Assembly: GCF_000018145.1 (NCBI RefSeq)
Contig: NC_009952.1
Location: forward strand, 62,001-126,000
Reading direction: 5' to 3'
Source of the DNA: Dinoroseobacter shibae DFL 12 = DSM 16493
GTDB taxonomy: Bacteria > Pseudomonadota > Alphaproteobacteria > Rhodobacterales > Rhodobacteraceae
Length of the DNA: 64,000 bases
Both the position numbers and the translations under genes were made by a program. The notes below the pieces were generated by a model. It worked only from the letters and a program-made list of their open reading frames with translations, was not told where the DNA came from and ran no database searches. Shown here piece after piece: positions 34,999 through 43,249 of this stretch. The stretch's first letter is position 1, and every line of letters starts with the position of its first letter.

Positions 34999-36948
34999 TC
35001 ACTGGCCCCTTAGGACCCGCACCGGATCGAACCCGGTGACGCGGTCGAATTGCTTCAAAACTTCAGCTTCGTTATCGGTTTCAGGCTTCGGCTTGGCGGC
35101 TTTGAGCGGCCCGCCGAAACGCGCGCCCACCACCTTCCCCGGCGCGGGCGGCGGCATGTCGTCCTCCCGTGAGGCGGCGTCCAGGGCGGCCTTGGCTCGG
35201 AGATATTCCGCATCCTCCAGGTAGGCGTTTGCCTCCTCGGCCTTGCGCGCCGCATCCCTTGCGGCCTTCCGGTTGCGCGCTGCCTCCCGAATGCCATCGG
35301 AGCTGTTGTAATCCCCACGCCTGACCGGCTCGATCTGGTCGCAGATGAAATTTCGCTCCGCATCATAAGCGATTGCCGGTGCGCTCAGATCGTCTGGGTC
35401 ACGGGCCAGGAGGATCTTCGTTCCGCCCTTGAGGTTCTTCGCGCCGCCGCGCCGGTAGGGTGCCAAGGCCTCTTGCGTTTCCGGCCCGCCATAGGTCCAG
35501 TGATCGACCTTGATCTGCGTGTTTCTATCGACCGTCGCAGGCGTCCAGATCAAACCGGCGCGATAGAGCTGGTCCTTAGTCGGATACCGTACCGGACGCC
35601 CAAGCTCCGCGCGCTTCGTGAGCCCGTCGCGCAGCACCTGATCGTATGAGCGGCCTTGCGCGCCCTGGTTCCGACGTCCTTCCTCGCGATTGAGACGTCT
35701 GACGCCACGGGCCAGCAGTGCCTTGCATTCATCGACCGGGATAGGATTGGTCTCCGAATTGGGTCGGGCACCCGGTTTGTGACCGGTATGCGCACCCTTG
35801 AAGTCTGGCCCGTCGTCGTCCGAGCGCGACATGATCGCGTAGAGACGCTCGGCGATCTTCGCCTGCGCATTACCCGGCAGGGCAAACTGCACATCGATCC
35901 CCAGGACCTCGCAAATTCCCATCGGCTGGACGCCCTTCGCGACGCCATTGCGAAAGCGATGCGGCGTCCCGCCCGCCACCTTGTGCCCGGCAAAGGCCGA
36001 ACCGTTATCGGTATAGAGCTTGTCGAATATTCCATGGTTTGCGCAGGCTCGCTTGATCAGCCGCACGGTGGCTGTTGCGTTCTCCGACGGGGCAAGCTCG
36101 AAGTCGAGAACCGCGTTTGAGCTGACATCGACCAGCACCAGCATGACCGGGCGCACGGCTTTTCCGTCGCCCCAGTCCACGAACACATCGATTTCGCGAC
36201 CGTCGAGCGACACCACGTCCAGCGCCAACAGGCTTGTCTTGTCTCGCTGAACCGGGATGGACAGGTTTTTCGCGGTCTCTGCGGTCCCTTGGCGGGCGTG
36301 CAGTTTCTGCACCTCGCTCAGCTCCATCCACCGCCTGTAGACGGTGATGTAGGGAGGCACTTTCCAGCCCAGCTCGCGGCCCGCGTCGCGCGTGCGCCGC
36401 CAGGCTTCTGCAAGCGGCCATTCCGGAGCCGCGTCCCGGATCTGTGTCAGGAAGAACCGCCAGGCTTCATCAGTGAACTCGGCCCGTTTGGTCGTCCCCT
36501 TGTACTCGTCCAGCAGCGCGGGCGCGAAGTTGATCGGATCGATCCCTTCGACGCGGCGTAAAATCTCCCTCAAACAGGGCTTTGAGAGCCCTTTCGCGCC
36601 GAACTTCTCATGCACGATCCGCAGCCGGTCCGACCAGCGCACGCCCGGCCCCAACGCCACCAGCACCCGCGCCACCGCCGCCCGCCGCTCCGCCCGGTCC
36701 CGCCGCGACGGCGACGCCTCAAAAAACGCCTCATGCGCCGCCGCGTCGTAAGTGCCAGGGGAAAGATGCAAGTGCTCCAGCTCAGCATTCAAAAGGCTAA
36801 AACGGAGACAGTCGGGAAGGTCCTGAACCGCTACCAGATACGAATTTTTATAGGGCTCCAACGGAATGTCTTCCCGACGCAACCATTGCAAAGCCCCCTT
36901 CTTGCTAGAGGGTACAGGCCCTATGCCGAGCAAGTCGCGTATGCGCAT
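34999..36948 (-). CDS. MuA-like DDE transposase
   Basis: A 649-residue transposase. The catalytic triad is Asp244 (LALDVVS), Asp314 (LYTDNGSAF) and Glu367 (AKIAERLYAI), numbered from the ATG at 36948. The N-terminal third (GALQWLRREDIP..., winged HTH-like) should bind the terminal repeats; the C-terminal part is Lys/Ala-rich and should contact MuB. A TTG at 36960 is a possible start. MuA makes the strand-transfer complex at both ends. The neighbouring repressor gene is divergent, with an operator-like repeat between. Confidence 0.95.
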   Translation of the reverse strand: MRIRDLLGIGPVPSSKKGALQWLRREDIPLEPYKNSYLVAVQDLPDCLRFSLLNAELEHLHLSPGTYDAAAHEAFFEASPSRRDRAERRAAVARVLVALGPGVRWSDRLRIVHEKFGAKGLSKPCLREILRRVEGIDPINFAPALLDEYKGTTKRAEFTDEAWRFFLTQIRDAAPEWPLAEAWRRTRDAGRELGWKVPPYITVYRRWMELSEVQKLHARQGTAETAKNLSIPVQRDKTSLLALDVVSLDGREIDVFVDWGDGKAVRPVMLVLVDVSSNAVLDFELAPSENATATVRLIKRACANHGIFDKLYTDNGSAFAGHKVAGGTPHRFRNGVAKGVQPMGICEVLGIDVQFALPGNAQAKIAERLYAIMSRSDDDGPDFKGAHTGHKPGARPNSETNPIPVDECKALLARGVRRLNREEGRRNQGAQGRSYDQVLRDGLTKRAELGRPVRYPTKDQLYRAGLIWTPATVDRNTQIKVDHWTYGGPETQEALAPYRRGGAKNLKGGTKILLARDPDDLSAPAIAYDAERNFICDQIEPVRRGDYNSSDGIREAARNRKAARDAARKAEEANAYLEDAEYLRAKAALDAASREDDMPPPAPGKVVGARFGGPLKAAKPKPETDNEAEVLKQFDRVTGFDPVRVLRGQ

Positions 36949-36998
36949 CTTTGATTGCAACCGAGCAAGCCTTCTAGTATCGTTTCATTTGAGGGATA

Positions 36999-37016
36999 CC
37001 GTAAATAAATACGGTT
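36999..37016. promoter_or_regulatory. Operator-like inverted repeat between repressor and muA
   Basis: ACCGTA-AATAAA-TACGGT is a 6-bp inverted repeat with an AT-rich 6-bp centre in the 113-bp divergent gap. The location matches a repressor operator that controls the early promoter. Confidence 0.55.
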
Positions 37017-37061
37017 ATCAACATCTGAATACAGAAAGCCAGCTTTTTGTCTGTTGAGCAA

Positions 37062-37538
37062 ATGAAATCCATCGACCTCTCGAAGCGGCTCAAAGAAGTG
37101 ATGCTTGATCGAAACTTGACAGTCAGCGATCTCGCAAACGCCGCTGGAGTGTCAAAGAGTTCGATGGAGAAGTACTTGGCAGGGCCGAGTTCACCAAGAG
37201 CAACGGCAATTGCCAACTTGTGCGCGGCTTACGAGCTAAGCCCCTCTTGGCTTCTGTTCGGAGTTCAGGAGCACGACGAGGTGGCTGAAGCTATTCAGTT
37301 CACAATCTCCGTTCGCGACACGCTTGCGCAACACTTGCCGCGACTGAGTGCTGATCATGCTCTTCTCCGCATACTCACTGAAGAGGAGCCAGGCTCCGAA
37401 ATTTGGCGTAGAGAGTTAAACAACGACTTCGCTTACCGGGTCGCAAAGCGCGCCTATAAGGACTATGTGGATGCGCGCGCAAAGGCCGGTGTTGTCGTGG
37501 GCGAGCCGATAGACGTTTCGCAGTCTCGGGAACCGTGA
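37062..37538 (+). CDS. XRE-type repressor of the Mu-like element
   Basis: A 158-residue protein with an N-terminal helix-turn-helix (LTVSDLANAAGVSKSSMEKY, residues 19-38) of the XRE/Cro type, then a helical C-terminal part ending EPIDVSQSREP. It is divergent from muA, the position of the c repressor in Mu. The ATG at 37062 is used; a TTG at 37047 would add five codons. The gene is AT-richer than the chromosome around it. Mu c is not XRE-like in sequence, so this is analogous rather than closely related. Confidence 0.82.
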   Translation: MKSIDLSKRLKEVMLDRNLTVSDLANAAGVSKSSMEKYLAGPSSPRATAIANLCAAYELSPSWLLFGVQEHDEVAEAIQFTISVRDTLAQHLPRLSADHALLRILTEEEPGSEIWRRELNNDFAYRVAKRAYKDYVDARAKAGVVVGEPIDVSQSREP

Positions 37539-37540
37539 AC

Positions 37541-37560
37541 CGTTACCAGATCTGGTAACG
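37541..37560. promoter_or_regulatory. Perfect 20-bp palindrome after the repressor gene
   Basis: CGTTACCAGA is followed at once by its exact reverse complement, starting two bases after the repressor stop codon. There is no loop, so a protein operator is more likely than a terminator. Confidence 0.5.
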
Positions 37561-37659
37561 ATCAAGGGCAAATCAGCCTACAACCCCGAACAAAAACGTT
37601 TGAAATCATTGAACAATTTCTTCGAGCCCGTGCGCAAACCCGGCTGAATTCGCCGAAAC

Positions 37660-37749
37660 GGCTCAAACCCAGTGAAAACGCCCCCTCCTAACCCCTTGAA
37701 ATCATTGCGCCCGATTTTTCAGAGGGTTCAAACCTGTTGAAAGCCGTCA
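37660..37749 (-). promoter_or_regulatory. Left-end transposase binding sites (L1, L2)
   Basis: Read from the left terminus, L1 is CTTTCAACAGGTTTGAACC (37743-37725) and L2 is TTTTCACTGGGTTTGAGCC (37678-37660), inverted copies of R1 and R2. The two sites are far apart, as at the left end of Mu. A 12-bp repeat, TTGAAATCATTG, occurs at 37600-37611 and between them at 37696-37707. Confidence 0.75.
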
Positions 37750-37754
37750 GGGCA
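37750..37754. repeat. Target-site duplication, left side (GGGCA)
   Basis: Exact repeat of 29793-29797, directly outside the CA end of the Mu-like element. Confidence 0.9.
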
Positions 37755-37811
37755 GCGCCCCCGACATTCCGAACCTTGACCCAAGTCTTCATGCCCGGCA
37801 TCTTCGGGCAG

Positions 37812-37826
37812 GAACAAAAAGTGAAC
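37812..37826. promoter_or_regulatory. LexA box (GAAC-N7-GAAC) of dnaE2
   Basis: GAAC-AAAAAGT-GAAC matches the alphaproteobacterial LexA operator and lies 13 bases before the dnaE2 ATG, so it would overlap the promoter or leader. It places dnaE2 under SOS control. Confidence 0.85.
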
Positions 37827-37839
37827 AAGCGAGTCGCCC

Positions 37840-40824
37840 ATGTTCGTCGAACTCTGCGCCTTGTCCAATTTCACCTTTCTGACCGGCGCCTCCCATCCCG
37901 AAGACTATGCGCAGAAGGCCGCCCTTCTGGGCCTACCCGCCTTTGCCATCGCCGATGTGAATTCCGTGGCCGGAATTGTGCGGGCCCATACGGAACTGAA
38001 GGAAATCGCCCGGCAAATCGACTTGTGCGCGACGGCCGAGGCGCGGGATGGTCCCATCGGGCCGCCCTGGCCCGGCCCGCGATCCGAGGATAGCGCCGCG
38101 GTTCGCAACCTGCCGCGGCTTCTGCCTGCGGCTCGATTGCGCTTGCGCGAGGGGACCGAGATCACCGCCCTGCCCGAGGATCGCGCAGCCTGGGGTCGGC
38201 TCAGCCGGCTCTTGACCCTCGGCCAACGTCGCGCGCCCAAGGGGCGCTGCCATCTCGACCTGGCGGATGTGCTGGATGAGGCGGATGGGATGCAATTGCT
38301 CCTCCACGGGCTGCCAGAGGCACCGCCGGTGCAGCTCGGCGCGGGCCGAACATGGCCACAGGCGGAGGCGTTGACGCGCCGCTTTCCCGGCAAGGTCAGC
38401 CTGCTGATGACCCCGGCTTATGACGGCCAGGACCGCGTGCGTTTCGATCGGTGGGCGGCGCTGGCCGACACCTTGGGCCTGCCCACGGTCGCTTCCGCGG
38501 CGCCGCTCTTTCATTGCGCGACCCATCGACGCCTTGCGGATGTGTTGACCGCCATTCGCAATGGCTGCCGTGTCGAGGACCTTGGTCGCACCGCGCAGGC
38601 CCATGCAGAACAGCGTCTGCGTTCCGAGGCCGAGATGCTGCGCCTGTTTCGCGGGCACGAGGACGCGGTGCACCGGACCGCCGAGATCGCCGCGCGCTGC
38701 AGCTTCTGCCTCAGCCAGTTGCGCTATGAATATCCTTCCGAAACCCGCGGCGGCGAGACCGCCCAGGACCGCCTTTCCCGATTGGCCCATGAAGGCTTGC
38801 GCTGGCGCTACCGCAACGGCGCGCCGCCCAAGGTCCGGAAGATGCTCGACCATGAGCTGCGCCTGATCGGCAAGCTCGGCTATGCGCCCTATTTCCTGAC
38901 GGTCAACGACATCGTCGCCTTCGCCCGCTCGCGCGATATCCTTTGCCAGGGGCGCGGCTCGGCGGCCAATTCGGTGGTCTGCTACTGCCTCGGCATCACG
39001 TCGGTCTCGCCCGAGGTCGGCACCATGGTGTTCGAGCGCTTCGTCTCCGAGGCCCGCGACGAGCCACCGGATATCGACGTGGATTTCGAGCATGAGCGCC
39101 GCGAGGAGGTGATCCAGCATATCTATGAACGCTACGGTCGTCACCGCGCCGGGCTTTGTGCCACGGTGATCCATTACCGGGGCAAGCGAGCGGTGCGCGA
39201 GGTGGGTCGCGCCATGGGGCTGAGCAGCGACACGCTCTCGGCGCTCAGCTCGCAGATCTGGGGCTTCGGGTCCGTGCGCGGCATCGAAGAGACGCGCTTG
39301 CGCGAGATCGGGCTCGACCCCACGGATCGCCGTCTGCGCCAGACCATCGACCTGATTTACCGAATCCAGGGCTTCCCGCGGCATCTCAGCCAGCATGTGG
39401 GTGGTTTCATCATTACCGAAGGCCGGCTCGACGAGCTGGTGCCGGTGGAGAACGCCACCATGGTGGACCGCACGGTGGTGTGCTGGGACAAGGACGATCT
39501 CGACAGTCTTGGCATCCTGAAAATCGATATCCTCGCGCTCGGCATGCTGTCTTGCGTGCGCAAGGCATTCGACCTGATCGCCCATCATCACGGGGCCAAA
39601 TTCAGCCTTGCCACCCTGCCGGTCGAGGATCCTGCGGTCTACGACATGCTCTGCCGGGCGGACAGCATCGGTGTTTTCCAGGTGGAAAGCCGGGCCCAGA
39701 TGAACTTCCTGCCGCGGATGCGCCCGCGCTGCTTCTACGACCTGGTGATCCAGGTCGCCATTGTTCGCCCGGGGCCGATCCAGGGGGACATGGTTCATCC
39801 CTTCATCCGCCGCCGCAACGGCGAGGAGCAGGTGGAATTTCCCTCCGACGCCTTGGGCGAGGTGCTGAGCAAGACCCTCGGCGTGCCGCTCTTCCAGGAG
39901 CAGGCAATGCAGATCGCCATCGTCGGTGCGGGGTTCGACCCGTCCGAGGCCGACCGCCTGCGCCGGGCGCTGGCCACCTTCAAGAAACACGGAAACGTAT
40001 CGGAATTTCGCACCCGGTTTCTCAAGGGCATGGCGCAAAACGGTTATGACACGGCGTTTGCGGAGCGGTGCTTTTCCCAGATCGAGGGTTTCGGCAGCTA
40101 TGGTTTTCCCGAAAGCCATGCGGCGAGCTTCGCGCTGCTGGTTTATGCCTCGGCCTGGATCAAGTGCCACCACCCGGGCATCTTCGCCTGTGCACTGCTG
40201 AACGCGCAGCCCATGGGGTTCTATGCGCCCGCGCAGATCATGCGCGACGCCCGTGAGCATGGCGTGACCGTGCGCCCGGTCTGCGTCAATGCAAGCTTCT
40301 GGGACAACACGATGGAGCCGGACGGGCAAGGCGGGCTGGCCCTGCGCCTCGGCTTTCGCCAGGTAAAGGGGCTGGCGCAGGAGGATGCCGAGTGGCTCGT
40401 CAGCGCGCGCGGCAATGGCTACGGCACGGTGGCGGACCTGTGGCGCCGGGCGGGGTTGGGCCAGGCCGTACTGACCCGCTTGGCCGAGGCGGATGCCTTC
40501 GCCGAACTGGGGCTTGGCCGCCGCGACGCGCTCTGGCAGGCACGCGCGATCCGGGGGGACGCACCTCTGCCGTTGTTTTCCGGCGACATGGACGGAGAGG
40601 GCGGGGCCGAGCCGCCCGTGGTGTTGCCGCCGATGAGCCTGGGCGAAGAGGTGGTGGAGGATTTCGTGGCCATGCGCCTGAGCCTGCGGGCCCATCCCGT
40701 GGCCCTGCTCCGGCATGTTCTGACCCCGGGCATGGGCGATCCGGAGCTTGCCGGTCGAGTGCAGGGGCCGCGTGGTGCAGGGCGGAGCGAGGGGCCAGCC
40801 CCTCGCGCTCCCCGGGATATTTGA
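37840..40824 (+). CDS. dnaE2: Error-prone DNA polymerase DnaE2, C-terminally shortened
   Basis: A 994-residue C-family polymerase. The N-terminal PHP domain starts ELCALSNFTFLTGASHPEDY. Catalytic acidic residues are seen in PDIDVDFEHERR and LKIDILALG. Normal DnaE2 is roughly 1,050-1,150 residues and ends with an OB-fold region after a LSLRAHPVALLR block. Here the block occurs at about residue 950, and the frame then runs into the dispersed repeat and stops, so the OB-fold part is missing. DnaE2 works with ImuA and ImuB in mutagenic repair; these are not adjacent. A LexA box lies upstream. Confidence 0.9.
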   Translation: MFVELCALSNFTFLTGASHPEDYAQKAALLGLPAFAIADVNSVAGIVRAHTELKEIARQIDLCATAEARDGPIGPPWPGPRSEDSAAVRNLPRLLPAARLRLREGTEITALPEDRAAWGRLSRLLTLGQRRAPKGRCHLDLADVLDEADGMQLLLHGLPEAPPVQLGAGRTWPQAEALTRRFPGKVSLLMTPAYDGQDRVRFDRWAALADTLGLPTVASAAPLFHCATHRRLADVLTAIRNGCRVEDLGRTAQAHAEQRLRSEAEMLRLFRGHEDAVHRTAEIAARCSFCLSQLRYEYPSETRGGETAQDRLSRLAHEGLRWRYRNGAPPKVRKMLDHELRLIGKLGYAPYFLTVNDIVAFARSRDILCQGRGSAANSVVCYCLGITSVSPEVGTMVFERFVSEARDEPPDIDVDFEHERREEVIQHIYERYGRHRAGLCATVIHYRGKRAVREVGRAMGLSSDTLSALSSQIWGFGSVRGIEETRLREIGLDPTDRRLRQTIDLIYRIQGFPRHLSQHVGGFIITEGRLDELVPVENATMVDRTVVCWDKDDLDSLGILKIDILALGMLSCVRKAFDLIAHHHGAKFSLATLPVEDPAVYDMLCRADSIGVFQVESRAQMNFLPRMRPRCFYDLVIQVAIVRPGPIQGDMVHPFIRRRNGEEQVEFPSDALGEVLSKTLGVPLFQEQAMQIAIVGAGFDPSEADRLRRALATFKKHGNVSEFRTRFLKGMAQNGYDTAFAERCFSQIEGFGSYGFPESHAASFALLVYASAWIKCHHPGIFACALLNAQPMGFYAPAQIMRDAREHGVTVRPVCVNASFWDNTMEPDGQGGLALRLGFRQVKGLAQEDAEWLVSARGNGYGTVADLWRRAGLGQAVLTRLAEADAFAELGLGRRDALWQARAIRGDAPLPLFSGDMDGEGGAEPPVVLPPMSLGEEVVEDFVAMRLSLRAHPVALLRHVLTPGMGDPELAGRVQGPRGAGRSEGPAPRAPRDI
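40787..40822 (+). repeat. Dispersed hairpin repeat, copy 2 (inside dnaE2 end)
   Basis: Stem GCGAGGGG/CCCCTCGC (40787-40794, 40799-40806) closed by CCAG, then CTCCCCGGGATATTTG. It supplies the last codons and the stop of dnaE2, so it seems to have replaced the normal 3' end of the gene. Confidence 0.75.
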
Positions 40825-40929
40825 CGACTTGAGTTGAAGGCTCCGGATCTGCCCGGTCGCAAGCCCCTTCTGCCATTGCTGTCGACAGTGAAATCCCTCA
40901 TCTTGCACGAAAAAGGGAAAGGGACAGTC

Positions 40930-42042
40930 ATGCGCACGAAAGCAGCCGTCGCCATTGCCGCGGGCAAACCGCTGGAAGTGATGGAGGTGAACCTGGAAGG
41001 CCCCAAGGCGGGCGAGGTTCTGGTCGAGATCAAGGCAACGGGGATTTGTCACACCGACGAGTTCACCCTGTCGGGCGCGGATCCGGAGGGGCTCTTTCCT
41101 GCGATCCTGGGCCATGAGGGTGCCGGGGTCGTGATGGAGGTCGGGCCGGGCGTGACCAGCCTCAAGCCCGGGGATCACGTGATCCCGCTCTACACCCCGG
41201 AATGCCGGGAGTGCGAATACTGCCTGAACCCCAAGACCAACCTTTGCCAGTCGATCCGAACCACGCAAGGGGCGGGGCTGATGCCAGACGGCACCTCGCG
41301 GTTCTCCACCCTCGATGGCGACCCGATCCTGCATTACATGGGCTGTTCGACCTTCGCGAACCACACGGTCCTGCCCGAGATCGCGCTGGCCAAGGTGCGG
41401 CCCGACGCGCCCTTTGACAAGATCTGCTATATCGGCTGCGGCGTGACCACCGGCATCGGTGCAGTGATCAACACCGCCAAGGTCGAGATCGGCAGCCGTG
41501 CAATCGTCTTCGGGCTGGGGGGTATCGGGCTGAACGTGATCCAGGGGCTGCGGCTTGCCGGCGCCGACCAGATCGTCGGCGTGGATCTGAACCCCGACAA
41601 GATCCCCATGGCGGAGCGGTTCGGCATGACCGATTTCGTCAACCCGGCGGAGGTCGAAGGCGATCTCGTACCCTATCTCGTGGACCTGACCAAGGGCGGC
41701 GCGGACTATACCTTCGACGCCACCGGCAATGTGCAGGTGATGCGCGCGGCCCTCGAATCCGCTCATAAGGGCTGGGGCGAGAGCATCATCATCGGCGTGG
41801 CCCCGGCTGGTGCCGAGATCGCGACGCGGCCCTTCCAGCTGGTCACGGGCCGGGTCTGGCGCGGCACTGCTTTTGGCGGCGCGCGGGGTCGGACGGATGT
41901 GCCGAAGATCGTGGACTGGTACATGGAGGGCAAGATCGAGATTGACCCGATGATCACCCACACCATGCCTCTTTCGGACATCAACACCGGCTTCGACCTG
42001 ATGCATGCGGGCGAGTCGATCCGGTCCGTTGTCATCTATTGA
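40930..42042 (+). CDS. S-(hydroxymethyl)glutathione dehydrogenase / class III alcohol dehydrogenase
   Basis: A 370-residue zinc medium-chain dehydrogenase. Catalytic-zinc ligands Cys40 (GICHTD) and His62 (GHEGAG), structural-zinc Cys92, Cys95, Cys98 and Cys106, and the NAD motif [12 protein letters not shown] are all present. The class III type oxidises the glutathione adduct of formaldehyde, feeding formate production, and also reduces S-nitrosoglutathione. The ATG at 40930 starts the conserved RTKAAVAI. No esterase gene (fghA) follows; the stop overlaps the TTG start of a GNAT gene. Confidence 0.93.
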   Translation: MRTKAAVAIAAGKPLEVMEVNLEGPKAGEVLVEIKATGICHTDEFTLSGADPEGLFPAILGHEGAGVVMEVGPGVTSLKPGDHVIPLYTPECRECEYCLNPKTNLCQSIRTTQGAGLMPDGTSRFSTLDGDPILHYMGCSTFANHTVLPEIALAKVRPDAPFDKICYIGCGVTTGIGAVINTAKVEIGSRAIVFGLGGIGLNVIQGLRLAGADQIVGVDLNPDKIPMAERFGMTDFVNPAEVEGDLVPYLVDLTKGGADYTFDATGNVQVMRAALESAHKGWGESIIIGVAPAGAEIATRPFQLVTGRVWRGTAFGGARGRTDVPKIVDWYMEGKIEIDPMITHTMPLSDINTGFDLMHAGESIRSVVIY

Positions 42043-42527
42043 ACGTCACGGTTCGGACGGCCGAGGTCTCTGACTGGCCCGCGGTCTGGGAGATGCTGCG
42101 CCCGGTCTTCCGCTCCGGGGAAACCTATGCGGTTGCCCCTGATATCTCGGAACACGATGCGCGGAACTACTGGCTGGCGCCGTCGCGCAGAACCTTCGTG
42201 GCCGAGGACGAGGGGGCGGTTGTCGGCACCTACTACCTGGCCGCGAATTTCGACGGGAATGCGGACCACATCTGCAATTGCGGCTATGTCACGGCCGCGG
42301 CAGCGCGGGGTCGGGGCGTGGCGCGCAGGATGCTCGCCCATTCGCTGGAGGCCGCGCGAGAGGCAGGTTTCCGCGCGATGCAGTATAATTGCGTGGTGTC
42401 CAACAACCTGAGCGCGATTGCCCTGTGGAAGTCCGGCGGGTTTCGGATTATCGCAACCCTGCCCGAGGCGTTCCGTCACCCTGCCGACGGGCTCGTGGAT
42501 GCCTATGTCATGTGGAAACAACTTTGA
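42039..42527 (+). CDS. GNAT family N-acetyltransferase
   Basis: A 162-residue acetyltransferase. The acetyl-CoA site is in the [18 protein letters not shown] segment (R/Q-x-x-G-x-G/A type), followed by a C-terminal [17 protein letters not shown] block typical of the fold. It transfers an acetyl group to an amine of unknown identity. It starts with TTG overlapping the preceding stop (TTGA), so it is translated with the formaldehyde dehydrogenase gene. Confidence 0.82.
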   Translation: MNVTVRTAEVSDWPAVWEMLRPVFRSGETYAVAPDISEHDARNYWLAPSRRTFVAEDEGAVVGTYYLAANFDGNADHICNCGYVTAAAARGRGVARRMLAHSLEAAREAGFRAMQYNCVVSNNLSAIALWKSGGFRIIATLPEAFRHPADGLVDAYVMWKQL

Positions 42528-42538
42528 CCGGAGGCCCC

Positions 42539-43249
42539 GTGCCAAATCGCGACCGTCCCCTGCTTGCCGTTCTGATCGACGCCGACAACGTGCCCGCCAA
42601 ATTCGCCGAAGCGATCCTGAAAGAGGTCGCCTCGATCGGCGAGCCTGCGTTGCGCCGGGTCTATGGCGACTGGTCCAGCGGGCGTCTGCGCAACTGGGCG
42701 GACAAGGTCCTGAGCCTGGGGCTGGTGGCCCATCAGGACACTGCCAATACCACGGGCAAGAATGCCTCCGACATCGGGTTGGTGATCGACGCCATGGATA
42801 TCCTGCACGGCGGGCGGTTCGACGGCTTCGTTCTGGTCAGCTCCGACAGCGATTTCACCAGCCTCGCCAACCGGCTGCGCGAAGATGGCAAGGAGGTGAT
42901 CGGCATCGGCGAGAAGAAAGCCCCCGAAAGCCTGCGCAATGTCTGCAATCGGTTCATATTCATAGAGAATATCGTGCAGGCCGGGCCGGATGCGGCCGGG
43001 TCTGGCAAGGCCGCCCCGCAGGAGCAGATCACCGACGCGGTGCCGCTGATCCTGAACGCCATGGACGAGATCAACCAGGACGACGAATGGTATCCGCTGG
43101 GTCAGCTCGGCCAGTATATCGTCGCGGTGAACCCCGATTTCGACACGCGCAGTTACGGTCACCGCAAACTCAGCAGCCTGATCGGAGAGCTCAAGCGCTT
43201 CGAGACCAAGAAGGTGGGCAACCAGTTGATGGTCCGGCGCCTCGACTAG
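42539..43249 (+). CDS. NYN-domain RNase-like protein with C-terminal LOTUS domain
   Basis: A 236-residue protein. The N-terminal NYN (PIN-like) domain has AVLIDADNVPA (residues 10-20) and DGFVLVSSDSDFTSLANRLR with the metal-binding aspartates, then EVIGIGEKKAPESLRN. The C-terminal 75 residues (EWYPLGQLGQYIVAVNPDFD, YGHRKLSSLIGELKRFE) match the OST-HTH/LOTUS fold, which binds RNA or dsRNA structures. Together they suggest an RNA-processing nuclease. The GTG at 42539 is preceded by GGAGG. The stop overlaps the convergent TetR gene. Confidence 0.85.
   Translation: MPNRDRPLLAVLIDADNVPAKFAEAILKEVASIGEPALRRVYGDWSSGRLRNWADKVLSLGLVAHQDTANTTGKNASDIGLVIDAMDILHGGRFDGFVLVSSDSDFTSLANRLREDGKEVIGIGEKKAPESLRNVCNRFIFIENIVQAGPDAAGSGKAAPQEQITDAVPLILNAMDEINQDDEWYPLGQLGQYIVAVNPDFDTRSYGHRKLSSLIGELKRFETKKVGNQLMVRRLD

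Larger units (their letters stand above)
29798..37749. mobile_element. Mu-like transposable element, 7,952 bp, with capsid gene but no tail or packaging module
   Basis: The element is delimited by terminal TG/CA dinucleotides and a GGGCA duplication. The ends align as inverted repeats (TG....GCTTTCA...GGTTTG.ACCC). Left half: XRE repressor and, divergently, MuA, MuB, two small genes and GemA, followed by a terminator. Right half: a Mor/C-like regulator, gpT, gpI and a small protein. All frames are intact and many overlap by four bases. No terminase, portal, Mu gpF/gpG, tail, lysis, or mom gene is recognised. gpT comes before gpI, opposite to Mu. It could be a prophage with a large deletion or a compact satellite-type element that uses a helper. 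Confidence 0.93.

Noticed and set aside
37933-42006. Very long open frame (over 1,350 codons) on the strand opposite dnaE2 and the formaldehyde dehydrogenase gene
   Set aside because: It mirrors two real genes in GC-rich DNA, has no domain and no plausible composition; a codon-bias shadow.
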